Origin: Owenweeksia hongkongensis DSM 17368
GTDB taxonomy: Bacteria > Bacteroidota > Bacteroidia > Flavobacteriales > Schleiferiaceae
Length of the DNA: 64,000 nt
Assembly (NCBI RefSeq): GCF_000236705.1
Contig: NC_016599.1
Location: 310,001-374,000, forward strand
Direction: 5' to 3'
The stretch's first letter is position 1, and each line of letters begins with the position of its first letter. A program made the translations under genes and the position numbers. Positions 25,425 to 33,890 of the stretch are shown in pieces. The notes below the pieces were generated by a model. The model did not search any database, was not told the DNA's origin, and was given only the letters and a program-made list of their open reading frames with translations.

Positions 25425-26747
25425 ATGCTGATCAGAAAACTTCTCTTTATACTACTCACTTCTCTTTCATTTTGTACCGCTGCTCAAATGGTTGATGCCG
25501 GAAACGGCCATGCTATTGTACTTGACAAAGACGGGAAGGTGTTTACCATGGGAAGAAACAATTATGGTCAAATTGGAGATAGTACCTATGAAGATCACAA
25601 TACCCCTTATCACGTAGAGCGTTTGCCAAAAATCAAAATTATTGCCAGAGGATATGATCATTCTTTGGCTATTGATGAGCAAGGTAGAGTGTGGGCTTGG
25701 GGGCGAAATAATTATGGTCAGCTGGGCTCAGCAATTCCCATCGATTTTAACACTCCACAGTTGGTAGTGAATCATAGAGATTTTATAAGTGTCGAGGGTG
25801 GTCATTGGCATACAGTTGCCTTGAAAGAGGATGGGACAGTATGGACTTGGGGGCACAATTTTTATGGAGAATTAGGAGATGGTACCCGTGAACATAGCCA
25901 ATACCCGAGAAGTGTTGTAAAGAAAGATAAAACCACCTTGCAAGGGATAGTTAAAATTGTTAGTGTTGGATATCACACTTTGGCTTTAGATAAAAATGGA
26001 GAGGTATATTCATGGGGTTCAAATGACTTTGGCGAGTTGGGACACTTTCACAATGTTATTCAACATTATGCGGAGAAAGTAGAAGGTTTGCAAAACATAA
26101 AATCCATAGCCGTTGGTTGGCATCACTCTGTAGCTATAAATGAAAATGGTGAGTTGTTCATGTGGGGGTCTGATCCTTCCACACAAGTACGAGAATCAAC
26201 ATCCGATCATTTTAATTCAATAGTGAAAATTGACTCATTGCCACCAATGGTGAAAATTGCTTGTGGAAGCTGGCATTCCTTAGCAATTGATGAAACTGGC
26301 CAAGTGTGGGGGTGGGGGAACAATCGTTATGGAATGCTCGGAACGAAGGACACAATCAGCTACACTTACCCCAAAAAGATTCCAGGTTTTAAAGGAATAG
26401 AGGAAATAGGTGGTGGGTGTTTCCAATCATTAGCAATTGACAAGAAGGGTGATTTTTACACCTTTGGCGGTAATGCCAGCGGACAGCAGGGGCAAGGCGA
26501 TTTTGCTTATATATTTGTGCCTACTAAACTAGACCTTAGCTTGGAGCCTAAGGGGGAAGTTGCCCAAGCTGAAATGGGTAAAGAAAATGACGCGATTGCT
26601 TCCGAAAGCAACATAACTGGCAAACAAATAATAGAAGTGCCAAAAATCATCATGTATTCGGTTCTCTTTCTTAGTTTACTGTTCAACGTTGTGTTTTTTA
26701 TAAAGTATCGTAAAGCACAGAGAAAAGATAAGTTGACAAACTTATAG
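25425..26747 (+). CDS. Exported RCC1-repeat propeller protein with C-terminal membrane anchor
   Basis: A 440-residue protein: signal peptide (cleavage near CTAAQ, residue 20), then seven RCC1-type repeats with the pattern H-ALA-DEGQVWAWG-NNYGQLG (for example VFTMGRNNYGQIGD, VWAWGRNNYGQLG, VWTWGHNFYGELGD, VWGWGNNRYGMLG), spanning about residues 22-370 and probably closing a beta-propeller. A polar linker is followed by a transmembrane helix (about 405-427) and a Lys/Arg-rich cytoplasmic tail. The propeller should face the periplasm. RCC1 propellers mediate protein-protein contacts; no partner is evident. Confidence 0.85.
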   Translation: MLIRKLLFILLTSLSFCTAAQMVDAGNGHAIVLDKDGKVFTMGRNNYGQIGDSTYEDHNTPYHVERLPKIKIIARGYDHSLAIDEQGRVWAWGRNNYGQLGSAIPIDFNTPQLVVNHRDFISVEGGHWHTVALKEDGTVWTWGHNFYGELGDGTREHSQYPRSVVKKDKTTLQGIVKIVSVGYHTLALDKNGEVYSWGSNDFGELGHFHNVIQHYAEKVEGLQNIKSIAVGWHHSVAINENGELFMWGSDPSTQVRESTSDHFNSIVKIDSLPPMVKIACGSWHSLAIDETGQVWGWGNNRYGMLGTKDTISYTYPKKIPGFKGIEEIGGGCFQSLAIDKKGDFYTFGGNASGQQGQGDFAYIFVPTKLDLSLEPKGEVAQAEMGKENDAIASESNITGKQIIEVPKIIMYSVLFLSLLFNVVFFIKYRKAQRKDKLTNL

Positions 26748-26830
26748 GTGAACGAAAAAAAACCGCATTTCTATGCCTACCTTGGTCAATAATTTCAGGT
26801 AAAATTTCCTGTATTTATCAAAACAAACCT

Positions 26831-27586
26831 ATGGACTTGAAGCTGGCAGTACTTATTGATGGTGACAATATCCCATCCGCTTATGTGCGAGAGATGATGG
26901 AAGAGATTGCAAAATATGGCAACCCCACCATCAAGCGTATCTATGGCGATTGGACAAAGCCACATTTGAGCAAATGGAAAAATGTGTTGCTGGAAAATGC
27001 CATAACGCCTATTCAGCAATACGGCTATACTCAAGGTAAAAATGCAACTGACTCTGCCATGATAATTGATGCCATGGATATCCTTTATTCTCAGAAGGTA
27101 GATGGGTTTTGCTTAGTTTCTAGCGACAGCGACTTTACGCGATTAGCAACACGTTTGCGTGAAGCGGGAATGACGGTATTTGGGATAGGGGAGAAGAAAA
27201 CTCCGAATCCTTTTATTGTGGCCTGCGATAGGTTTATTTATATAGAGATTTTGAAAAACACATCTTCAGAATCAGAGGAGAGTAAGCCAGAGCAGAAAAC
27301 CGAGGTAGATAAAATTACCGCTAAGGATATTAAACTAATTGCCAGCACTATTTCAGATTTGGGAGATGATGATGGTTGGGCATTTTTGGGAGACGTAGGT
27401 AATCTTCTTCAAAAAAAGCAACCAAACTTTGACTCCCGAAACTATGGTTTTCAAAAACTAACTCCGCTCATCAAGTCTATTAAAGAATTTGAAATTGAAG
27501 AACGCGAAAGCCCAAAGGGACGCTTTAAATTGGTGTATGTCCGAAAAAAACAGAGGCGAAATTCTCGATCTTCTAGCAAGTCTTAA
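26831..27586 (+). CDS. NYN-domain ribonuclease-like protein with OST-HTH/LOTUS domain
   Basis: A 251-residue protein. Residues 1-145 form a NYN/PIN-like domain: LIDGDNIPSAY at the start, then GKNATDSAMIIDAMD and LVSSDSDFTRLATRLREAG, giving the acidic residues that hold the metal in such nucleases. Residues about 160-250 match the OST-HTH/LOTUS fold (DIKLIASTIS ... GWAFLGDVGNLLQKKQPNFDSRNYG ... KGRFKLVYVRKK), a putative RNA-binding module. A role in RNA processing or decay is inferred from the domains. Confidence 0.88.
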   Translation: MDLKLAVLIDGDNIPSAYVREMMEEIAKYGNPTIKRIYGDWTKPHLSKWKNVLLENAITPIQQYGYTQGKNATDSAMIIDAMDILYSQKVDGFCLVSSDSDFTRLATRLREAGMTVFGIGEKKTPNPFIVACDRFIYIEILKNTSSESEESKPEQKTEVDKITAKDIKLIASTISDLGDDDGWAFLGDVGNLLQKKQPNFDSRNYGFQKLTPLIKSIKEFEIEERESPKGRFKLVYVRKKQRRNSRSSSKS

Positions 27587-27691
27587 GTATTCTTTTTATT
27601 CTTAGAATACTCCATTTTCAGCTGTTTTCTATCAGCACTTCTCATTACAAATTCCATGTTAAGGCTTTGTAAACCAATCACAAATAAACTT

Positions 27692-27785
27692 TATTTTAAA
27701 TTAATCTAAATAAGCTTGTTTGAGTAAATTCTGACATATACATTTGCGCCATTCTTAGAATCTATTTTAAACCAATCTAAATAAG
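27692..27785 (+). promoter_or_regulatory. Promoter of the heme operon bracketed by two direct repeats
   Basis: A TTG at 27716-27718 and TACATTTG at 27739-27746 (20-bp spacing) fit the Bacteroidota promoter consensus. A 23-bp sequence (TATTTTAAA, two variable bases, AATCTAAATAAG) occurs at 27692-27714 and again at 27763-27785, identical except TT versus CC. The first copy ends next to the -33 element; the second lies in the leader, 6 bp before the GTG start. The core TTTAaattaatcTAAA is an imperfect inverted repeat, as expected for a dimeric metalloregulator site. The regulator is inferred, not known. Confidence 0.6.
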
Positions 27786-27791
27786 AATAAG

Positions 27792-28739
27792 GTGAAAAAA
27801 TTACTTACACTTTCGTTGGCGCTTTCCTTAGGAATGGCATTTGGTCAAAACAAAAAGGAGAACGATAAGAACAATATCAAAGAAATGTGCGGCTGCTACG
27901 AGGTAGAGTTTGACTATGCCGAAACGTTTTCTGATGCAAAGGATTATGAGTTTCGCGATCGCTACACTGCACATGCTTTGGAGTGGGTTTTAGCAGATGA
28001 GGAAACTGAAGATATGGTAATGCTTCAGCATCTTTTGGTGATAAATGATTCGATGATCATTAAGCACTGGCGCCAGGATTGGTATTATGAAAACACTGAG
28101 CTTTTTGTATATAACAGAAATCTAGAGTGGAAGAAGGAGGAAATTTCTGCTGATAAAGCAAAAGGAACCTGGACTCAAAAAGTATATCAGGTGGATGATA
28201 GCCCGCGTTACCAAGGCTACGCTACTTGGATTGATGTAGATGGAAAAAGCTACTGGGAGTCAGAAACTTTTGCTCCACTTCCAAGAAGAGAATATACAAC
28301 CCGTTCTGACTACAATGTATTGATGCGCACCAACCGTCATCAAATTACCGACTATGGTCACCTTCATGATTTGGATGATGCAAAGATCATTCGCACAGAA
28401 GCTAAGGACAGCATATTAGTATGGGAGAAAGGTAGAAACAAGTATACCAAAGTAGATGATAGTCGCTGTGCCGCAGCTGTAAGCTGGTGGGAAACAAACC
28501 GCGAGTACTGGGTTGATGTGCGTGCCGTTTGGGATGATGTGATGGAAGAAAACGACTATATCAATATTGCTCAAAAAGCAGATAACAAAGTTCTTTATGA
28601 GCGTTTGTTCAGATTGGGTGATGAGCTTATAGCTGAGAAGAAATACAACTCTAAGAAAGCACAAAAGCAAATCCGTGAGCAAATAGACATACATCTTTCT
28701 AGTGTTGCTACCCCTTGGGATACGGCAACAGCTGAATAA
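27792..28739 (+). CDS. DUF6607 family protein, first gene of the heme-uptake operon
   Basis: A 315-residue exported protein (signal peptide ending near GMAFGQ). It contains EMCGCYEVEFDYAETF, HALEWV, IKHWRQDWYYEN, GTWTQKVYQVDDSPRYQG and NRHQITDYGHLHD, recognisable as the DUF6607 family found beside heme-uptake genes in Bacteroidota. The several His, Trp and Tyr residues would suit heme or lipid binding but the function is not established. The start is GTG, immediately after a candidate operator copy. It is followed 59 bp later by a HmuY-like gene. Confidence 0.75.
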   Translation: MKKLLTLSLALSLGMAFGQNKKENDKNNIKEMCGCYEVEFDYAETFSDAKDYEFRDRYTAHALEWVLADEETEDMVMLQHLLVINDSMIIKHWRQDWYYENTELFVYNRNLEWKKEEISADKAKGTWTQKVYQVDDSPRYQGYATWIDVDGKSYWESETFAPLPRREYTTRSDYNVLMRTNRHQITDYGHLHDLDDAKIIRTEAKDSILVWEKGRNKYTKVDDSRCAAAVSWWETNREYWVDVRAVWDDVMEENDYINIAQKADNKVLYERLFRLGDELIAEKKYNSKKAQKQIREQIDIHLSSVATPWDTATAE

Positions 28740-28798
28740 TTAAAACCAGTCAATTCACCAAACCTTAATCTTTTTTAACCTAATAATTTTTTATACAA

Positions 28799-30040
28799 AT
28801 GAAAAAAATAACTATACTCTGTGCCTTATTGGCAACGGCTTTTGGAGCCAAATCACAATTTGATACTACTGGAATAGGTAGTTGGAATAGTCTAAACAAC
28901 TCTTACGAAACTTGGTTGCAAGGTGCATTTGATGCAAATCGTGATCCTAACGATGCTACTGATTTTGGTTGGGGAAACTATGATATGAGTACTCACATTA
29001 TTGGAGGTGATAGTATCTATATCATCAAAACAATGGCTGGTGATTTTAAAGCCATTTCTATTGATCAGATTTCTGGTGGTGTTTATACAATCACATATAG
29101 TAATCTTGATTTTTCAAATAAAGTAACCAAGACTTTGGATCGAAGCAGTTACTCTACCAAAAACTATTTCTTTTATAGTTTAGACAATGAAGTAGAGAAG
29201 GATTTGGAGCCAGCTACAGCAGATTGGGATATTGTATTTACTAAGTTTCTTACATTCTTCCCTGGCTTTGGAGCTTATCCTGTTGCGGGTGTTTTACACA
29301 ATGATGGTGTAAAGGTTTCGGAAGTAGAATTTATGACTAACGGTTCATTCTCAGCAGCCGATACCGTTGCTTTCCCGCTTAGCGAAAACATTTCTACCAT
29401 TGGGTATGAATGGAAAGATGCTTTTGCAGGCATCGTTTATGACACCCTAGGGTATGTTGTGAAAGATCAAATGGGGAACATCAATGACCTACAATTTACT
29501 GGATACGGTGGTTCGGCTACTGGTAAAATGGTATTTGAGGTAAATGGTGTTGCAGATTCTGTAATCCTTGGTTCTGGAAACGATGCTCAGGTTTACTATT
29601 CTTTAGAAAACATGGCAGAAGTAAAGACAAATACTGATCACGATTGGGATATCGCTCTTTATGCACAGTCTAGCTTTAGCAATATTCCGGTAAGAATTAA
29701 CGATAGCCGTGGTGTTGAACTTTACGTTTATCCATCTAGTGATATTACATTCTGGAATACAGTAGGTTTGGAAGAAGAGCGTACTGTAAATGTACTTTCA
29801 GTTTATCCAAATCCAGCAAGTGACTTTATAAATGTTGCTCTTCAGGCTGACATGCCAAATAGCGTGATGGTAAACATTATTGATGCTGCAGGTCGTGTGG
29901 TTCAGTCACAAAATATAAATACAACTCAAGGTATTAGCGAAAGCAGAATTTCTACTGCTTACTTAAGCGCTGGTATCTACACAGTACAATTATCAGGAGA
30001 AGGCTTTGTAGCTAGCTCACGTGTGGCTGTAAGGCCATAG
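28799..30040 (+). CDS. HmuY-like heme-binding protein with T9SS sorting domain
   Basis: A 413-residue secreted protein: signal peptide (to about GAKSQ), a HmuY-like region with the signature DWDIVFTKF (near residue 145) and a second HDWDIALYAQ near 280, then a C-terminal type A T9SS sorting domain (VYPNPASDFINV ... YLSAGIYTVQL). HmuY proteins bind heme at the surface and pass it to a HmuR-type receptor. Here the T9SS tail replaces the usual lipobox, so the protein would be exported and anchored by the T9SS. It lies between DUF6607 and the receptor gene, the position expected for a hemophore. Confidence 0.82.
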   Translation: MKKITILCALLATAFGAKSQFDTTGIGSWNSLNNSYETWLQGAFDANRDPNDATDFGWGNYDMSTHIIGGDSIYIIKTMAGDFKAISIDQISGGVYTITYSNLDFSNKVTKTLDRSSYSTKNYFFYSLDNEVEKDLEPATADWDIVFTKFLTFFPGFGAYPVAGVLHNDGVKVSEVEFMTNGSFSAADTVAFPLSENISTIGYEWKDAFAGIVYDTLGYVVKDQMGNINDLQFTGYGGSATGKMVFEVNGVADSVILGSGNDAQVYYSLENMAEVKTNTDHDWDIALYAQSSFSNIPVRINDSRGVELYVYPSSDITFWNTVGLEEERTVNVLSVYPNPASDFINVALQADMPNSVMVNIIDAAGRVVQSQNINTTQGISESRISTAYLSAGIYTVQLSGEGFVASSRVAVRP

Positions 30041-30079
30041 TTTTTTCATTATTGAGGTTTAATAATCATAGGGAAACTG

Positions 30080-30109
30080 AAGCTAAGCGGATTTAATTCC
30101 GCTTAGCTT
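30080..30109 (+). promoter_or_regulatory. Intercistronic hairpin before the heme receptor gene
   Basis: AAGCTAAGCGGA (30080-30091) and TCCGCTTAGCTT (30098-30109) form a perfect 12-bp stem with a six-base loop, ending 10 bp before the receptor ATG. There is no T-run, so it is unlikely to be a simple terminator. It may stabilise the upstream mRNA end or control receptor translation. Confidence 0.65.
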
Positions 30110-30119
30110 TCACTACATT

Positions 30120-32387
30120 ATGAAGTACTTTTCACTACTATACCTATTTCTTTTCTCAGCTGTGTCTTTTGCACAGCTTTCACTTCAGGTGAATGATGAG
30201 CACACCGACAACCCTGTAGAAGGTGCTCATGTAAGTTTTATAAGTGCATCAGATTCTACTTATGCAGTAACAGATGCCAAGGGTAAGATTACTTTCAAAG
30301 CAGCCGGTTCCGGTGAAGTGAGAATCACTCACATTTCATACCTGCCCATTTCAAAAAATATTAGTGCTGGAAAATCCAACACCATCTATTTGTCGCCATT
30401 GCAAACTGGCCTGGATGAGGTAGTGGTAACGGGGCACGCCCGCCCGGTAATGGCAAGTCAATCGGTTAGAAATATCAGGGTTATTGATGCTCAGCGAATA
30501 GATCAGCAAGGAGCTGTAAACTTGGGCGAATTACTTTCAAATGATCTTAACTTTCGCGTGAGCGAAGATGCCGTGCTTGGTTCGCAGCTTAGCTTGCAAG
30601 GCCTTAGCGGAAGCAAAATAAAAATACTTGTAGATGGTGTGCCGATCATTGGCCGCCTTGACGGAAATATTGATCTCAACCAAATCAACCTGAATGATAT
30701 AGAAAGGGTAGAAGTGGTAGAGGGGCCAATGGCCGTGCAATACGGAACTGATGCGGTTGCTGGAACCATCAATCTTATCACTAAAAGAAAAGCTACCAAC
30801 GAAGTTGATGTAAACCTAAACGGATATTATGAAACCGTTGGGCGGTATAACTTTGATGGATCAGTTGGTATTCCATTGGGGAAGTTTCAGGGAAACATTG
30901 GTTTAGGAAGAAATTACTTTGACGGCTATTCGCCAAACGAAGAAAGCCGTGATTTTCAGTGGAACCCCAAAGAGCAATATTTTGCTAATGCCTCACTCCA
31001 AAGACGTTTCAACAAAGTAATGGCACGTTACAGGTTTGATTTTTTTGATGAAAATATTGTAAACCGTGGCGCAGTGGGAAGTATGAGTGATAATGTAGTA
31101 CCTGTAGATACGGGCGGGGCATGGTACTATCCTCAGGCTTTGGATGATACTTACAGAACCATCCGTGTAAACAATGCCTTGTATGCTGATTATTACCCGC
31201 GTGAAGACATGAAAGTGAAGGCTTTTGTGGCATATAATTATTACCAGCGTCAAAAGGAAACCACAATAAAAAATCTAAATACAGGAGATGAGTCCATTTT
31301 CCCAGGAACGGATGCACAGGACACAACTACATTTGCGATGCTCAGTTCAAGAATGTTTTATCAGCATGATTGGATTCCAAACAAGCTAAATTATCAGTTG
31401 GGTTATGATTTTAGCTATGAAGAAAATATTGGTCAGCGAATAGAAGGAGACTTTAAGGATATTACCGATTTGGCCCTTTTTGCTACAGCGGAATACAAAC
31501 CGATAAAGTCGATAAACATACAGCCTGGTTTGCGATATGCCTATAACAGCCGTTTTGATGCTCCACTTATTTCATCGTTAGCATTGCGCTATCAAATTAG
31601 TGAAAAGTACATTTTACGCGCTTCTTTTGGACAGGGTTTTAGAGCACCTTCTTTGAAGGAAATGTATTTCTTGTTTGTAGATGAAAATCACAATATACTT
31701 GGGAATGAAGGTCTACAAGCTGAAACTTCCAATAACTATCAATTGAGTCTTAATTATTCAAGGTCTTATTCTAATGCCAATGTGGAGGCAAGTGTGAGCG
31801 GGTTTTTTAATGATATCAGAAATGAAATTCGCTTGGTTTCGGTTATCACACCAGATAGCACTGATAATCGTGGTTTATACCGAAATGAAAATATTGCACG
31901 CACACAAACAACAGGAGGGACAGTTACAATCAAAACCACGTTGTATAATTTCCAAATTGAAACAGGAGCTACCTTTATTGGTATGAAAAACTACCTGGCT
32001 TTTAATGATGTAGCCACGGCCACAGGAAATGAAGGTTTTAATTTTTACCCGCAGCTAAGGTTCAATATTAACTACAACTTTAAGAAGATAGGCCTGCGCC
32101 CAGCTTTGTTTATGAACTATACCGGCAAGCGCAGCGATCTGGCATTGAACATTGATGGTGATTTGATTACTACCACTTATGATAATTACACCATGGCTGA
32201 GTTTACCATTCAAAAAAGCTTTTTGAAAGAAAAACTAATATTGACTGTAGGTTCAAAAAATCTTTTTGATGTAACTCAAATCAATGCCAATAATACAGTG
32301 TCAGGCGGTGCACACACTACTGGGGGCGGATCTATTCCCTTGAGTTATGGTAGAACATATTTTACAAGATTACAATGGAGCTTTTAA
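30120..32387 (+). CDS. TonB-dependent heme/hemoglobin receptor (HmuR-like)
   Basis: A 755-residue outer-membrane receptor. Signal peptide (to about SFAQ), CarboxypepD_reg-like domain (about 20-105), TonB-box-like DEVVVTG, plug with INLITKRK, and a 22-strand-type barrel ending in RLQWSF. Residues about 505-530 contain FRAPSLKEMYF followed by LGNEGL, corresponding to the FRAP and NPNL boxes that mark heme/hemoglobin receptors. It imports heme into the periplasm with energy from TonB. The neighbouring HmuY-like genes support this. It overlaps the following lipoprotein gene by 13 bases. Confidence 0.87.
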   Translation: MKYFSLLYLFLFSAVSFAQLSLQVNDEHTDNPVEGAHVSFISASDSTYAVTDAKGKITFKAAGSGEVRITHISYLPISKNISAGKSNTIYLSPLQTGLDEVVVTGHARPVMASQSVRNIRVIDAQRIDQQGAVNLGELLSNDLNFRVSEDAVLGSQLSLQGLSGSKIKILVDGVPIIGRLDGNIDLNQINLNDIERVEVVEGPMAVQYGTDAVAGTINLITKRKATNEVDVNLNGYYETVGRYNFDGSVGIPLGKFQGNIGLGRNYFDGYSPNEESRDFQWNPKEQYFANASLQRRFNKVMARYRFDFFDENIVNRGAVGSMSDNVVPVDTGGAWYYPQALDDTYRTIRVNNALYADYYPREDMKVKAFVAYNYYQRQKETTIKNLNTGDESIFPGTDAQDTTTFAMLSSRMFYQHDWIPNKLNYQLGYDFSYEENIGQRIEGDFKDITDLALFATAEYKPIKSINIQPGLRYAYNSRFDAPLISSLALRYQISEKYILRASFGQGFRAPSLKEMYFLFVDENHNILGNEGLQAETSNNYQLSLNYSRSYSNANVEASVSGFFNDIRNEIRLVSVITPDSTDNRGLYRNENIARTQTTGGTVTIKTTLYNFQIETGATFIGMKNYLAFNDVATATGNEGFNFYPQLRFNINYNFKKIGLRPALFMNYTGKRSDLALNIDGDLITTTYDNYTMAEFTIQKSFLKEKLILTVGSKNLFDVTQINANNTVSGGAHTTGGGSIPLSYGRTYFTRLQWSF

Positions 32388-33397
32388 TTAGAAATTTAGC
32401 TTTTGCCTTTTTGGCTATACTCGTATTTTCTTCATGTGAAAAGGAAGAAGATCTCTTACCAGGTGAGTACCGATCAGATGTTCCTGGGCAGGTAAACATG
32501 GTTTCTGAGGGGGGAGTAGATTATCAAATGCAAATTTATTTTGACTTAAGCTCTGGTGAGAATAAAGGTGAAAATAAGCGTGATGTTTGGGATTTGGCTT
32601 TGGGTTGTGATGCTTCAAACCCAAATCTATTTATCAATCCATCTATGTTGCAACGGGTGGCAGCTACTGGTAGTACAGATTTTAGCGCAAGCTATGACCC
32701 AGCAAATTTTGCTTTTGACTACGAGCGGGCAAAGACCTTTTACCGTAAGGGTAGAATGATGAAGGACTGGAACGGAACTACCTCAGATGAGCAGGTTTAT
32801 ATTGTGGATATGGGTAAAACTATGACTAATCAATCTCGTGGTTATAAGTTATTTCAGGCTGTTAGTTTTAATGGGCAAGCCTACACTGTTAAGATTTCCA
32901 ATCTGGATCATTCCGATCTTCAGGAGTTGCTAATACCCGTAAATTCTGATTATACACATGTGTATATTTCCTTTTCAAATCCTAGTGATATTTTAGAGTT
33001 AGAGCCACCAAAAGAGGAATGGGACATCCTTTTTACCAAATATATGGAGCGACTATTTGATGGAGTTGATACGCTGGATTATTCGGTTACCGGAGCGTTG
33101 CTCAATCCCTATAAGTCGGTTGGGTATTTTCACGAGGAAAGCTATTTGGACAGTACCTGGAATTATTCAGATTTATCATACGAAGACATTGAAGAATCAC
33201 GTTATTCTACTCGATCTGATGTGGTAGGTCACGATTGGAAATATTATGATTTGGATGCTGGGGCATATTCAGCAATCCCTTCCAAGCACTACTTTATTAA
33301 AGATGCAGAAGAGCAAAACTATCGCCTTCACTTTACCGGTTTTTATGATGAACAAGGCAGGAAAGGTGGTGTTAGCTTTGAGTATTTACCATTGTGA
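32375..33397 (+). CDS. HmuY-like heme-binding lipoprotein
   Basis: A 340-residue lipoprotein with lipobox FSSC (Cys about residue 21). The body has the HmuY pattern: GGVDYQMQIYFDLSSGE, VWDLALGCD near the N-terminus, the central EEWDILFTKYME, and DVVGHDWKYYDLDAG. HmuY lipoproteins capture heme at the outer surface. This is the second HmuY-like gene in the operon, and unlike the first it carries the usual lipid anchor. It overlaps the receptor gene by 13 bases, indicating translational coupling. Confidence 0.82.
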   Translation: MELLIRNLAFAFLAILVFSSCEKEEDLLPGEYRSDVPGQVNMVSEGGVDYQMQIYFDLSSGENKGENKRDVWDLALGCDASNPNLFINPSMLQRVAATGSTDFSASYDPANFAFDYERAKTFYRKGRMMKDWNGTTSDEQVYIVDMGKTMTNQSRGYKLFQAVSFNGQAYTVKISNLDHSDLQELLIPVNSDYTHVYISFSNPSDILELEPPKEEWDILFTKYMERLFDGVDTLDYSVTGALLNPYKSVGYFHEESYLDSTWNYSDLSYEDIEESRYSTRSDVVGHDWKYYDLDAGAYSAIPSKHYFIKDAEEQNYRLHFTGFYDEQGRKGGVSFEYLPL

Positions 33398-33435
33398 TAA
33401 AGCAATTTTTGAGACATTATAAAATTGCTATAAGT

Positions 33436-33473
33436 CCTCTGCTGATTTAGGTTTATCCTAAGTCAGCTGGAGG
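33436..33473 (+). promoter_or_regulatory. Long hairpin at the end of the heme operon
   Basis: CCTCTGCTGATTTAGG (33436-33451) pairs with CCTAAGTCAGCTGGAGG (33457-33473) over 16 pairs with one bulged base and a five-base loop. Two U-G pairs hold only for RNA made from the plus strand (the opposite strand would have A-C mismatches). It ends 18 bp before the next start codon and has no T-run. It may protect the 3' end of the heme mRNA or set expression of the small downstream gene. Confidence 0.55.
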
Positions 33474-33491
33474 CACCACAAAAAGAAGTGT

Positions 33492-33812
33492 ATGTGTGAA
33501 CCCATAGTTTTATATCGAGAGTCGAATGCAGTGGTAATGCGCTGCCCGGATTGTGGCATCACACAATTGGCGTTTGGCACTGGTCATCATATTTTTGATG
33601 AAAAGGAGTTTGCTCAACTTCGTGAAAAACTAGCCGAAGAATCTAAAAATGCACGGCTCTCGCTAAGCCCTTCTCAAAAGAAATTCAGCGTTCCCATTAA
33701 AGATCATTATTCACGTTTGTGGCTTTCGGCCAATGAAGTGCTGGAACTACGAAATGTAGTGGAACAGGCCGCGTGGATAGGAATGGTAAAAGGAATACTG
33801 GAATCAGAGTAG
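33492..33812 (+). CDS. Small CPDC-motif protein, DUF6686-like
   Basis: A 106-residue cytoplasmic protein. Residues about 14-30 contain MRCPDCGITQLAFG, a Cys pair, with CEPI near the N-terminus and a His pair (TGHHIF) that could hold a metal. The rest is helical and ends in WIGMVKGILESE. From memory this resembles DUF6686, which I associate with heme-uptake clusters of Bacteroidota; I am not certain. It lies 95 bp downstream of the HmuY lipoprotein, after a hairpin, so it is likely the last gene of the operon or its own unit. Confidence 0.6.
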   Translation: MCEPIVLYRESNAVVMRCPDCGITQLAFGTGHHIFDEKEFAQLREKLAEESKNARLSLSPSQKKFSVPIKDHYSRLWLSANEVLELRNVVEQAAWIGMVKGILESE

Positions 33813-33846
33813 ACTTTTTTTTGAAACTCCAATTCCAGTATTTTAA
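33794..33846. terminator. Bidirectional terminator between convergent genes
   Basis: Left arm 33794-33810 and right arm 33826-33842 pair at 15 of 17 positions (AATACTGGAATCAGAGT with ACTCCAATTCCAGTATT), with T-rich sequence in the loop and after it. It lies at the 3' end of the CPDC gene (overlapping its last codons) and before the stop of the convergent peroxiredoxin gene. Confidence 0.7.
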
Positions 33847-33890
33847 TATCAATCAACAGATTTACCCTTTAAGGACTGATGATTTTAAGG

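Noticed and set aside
27692-27785. Classical Fur box in the heme promoter
   Set aside because: No GATAATGATTATC-like hexamers are present; the repeats have a different inverted core.
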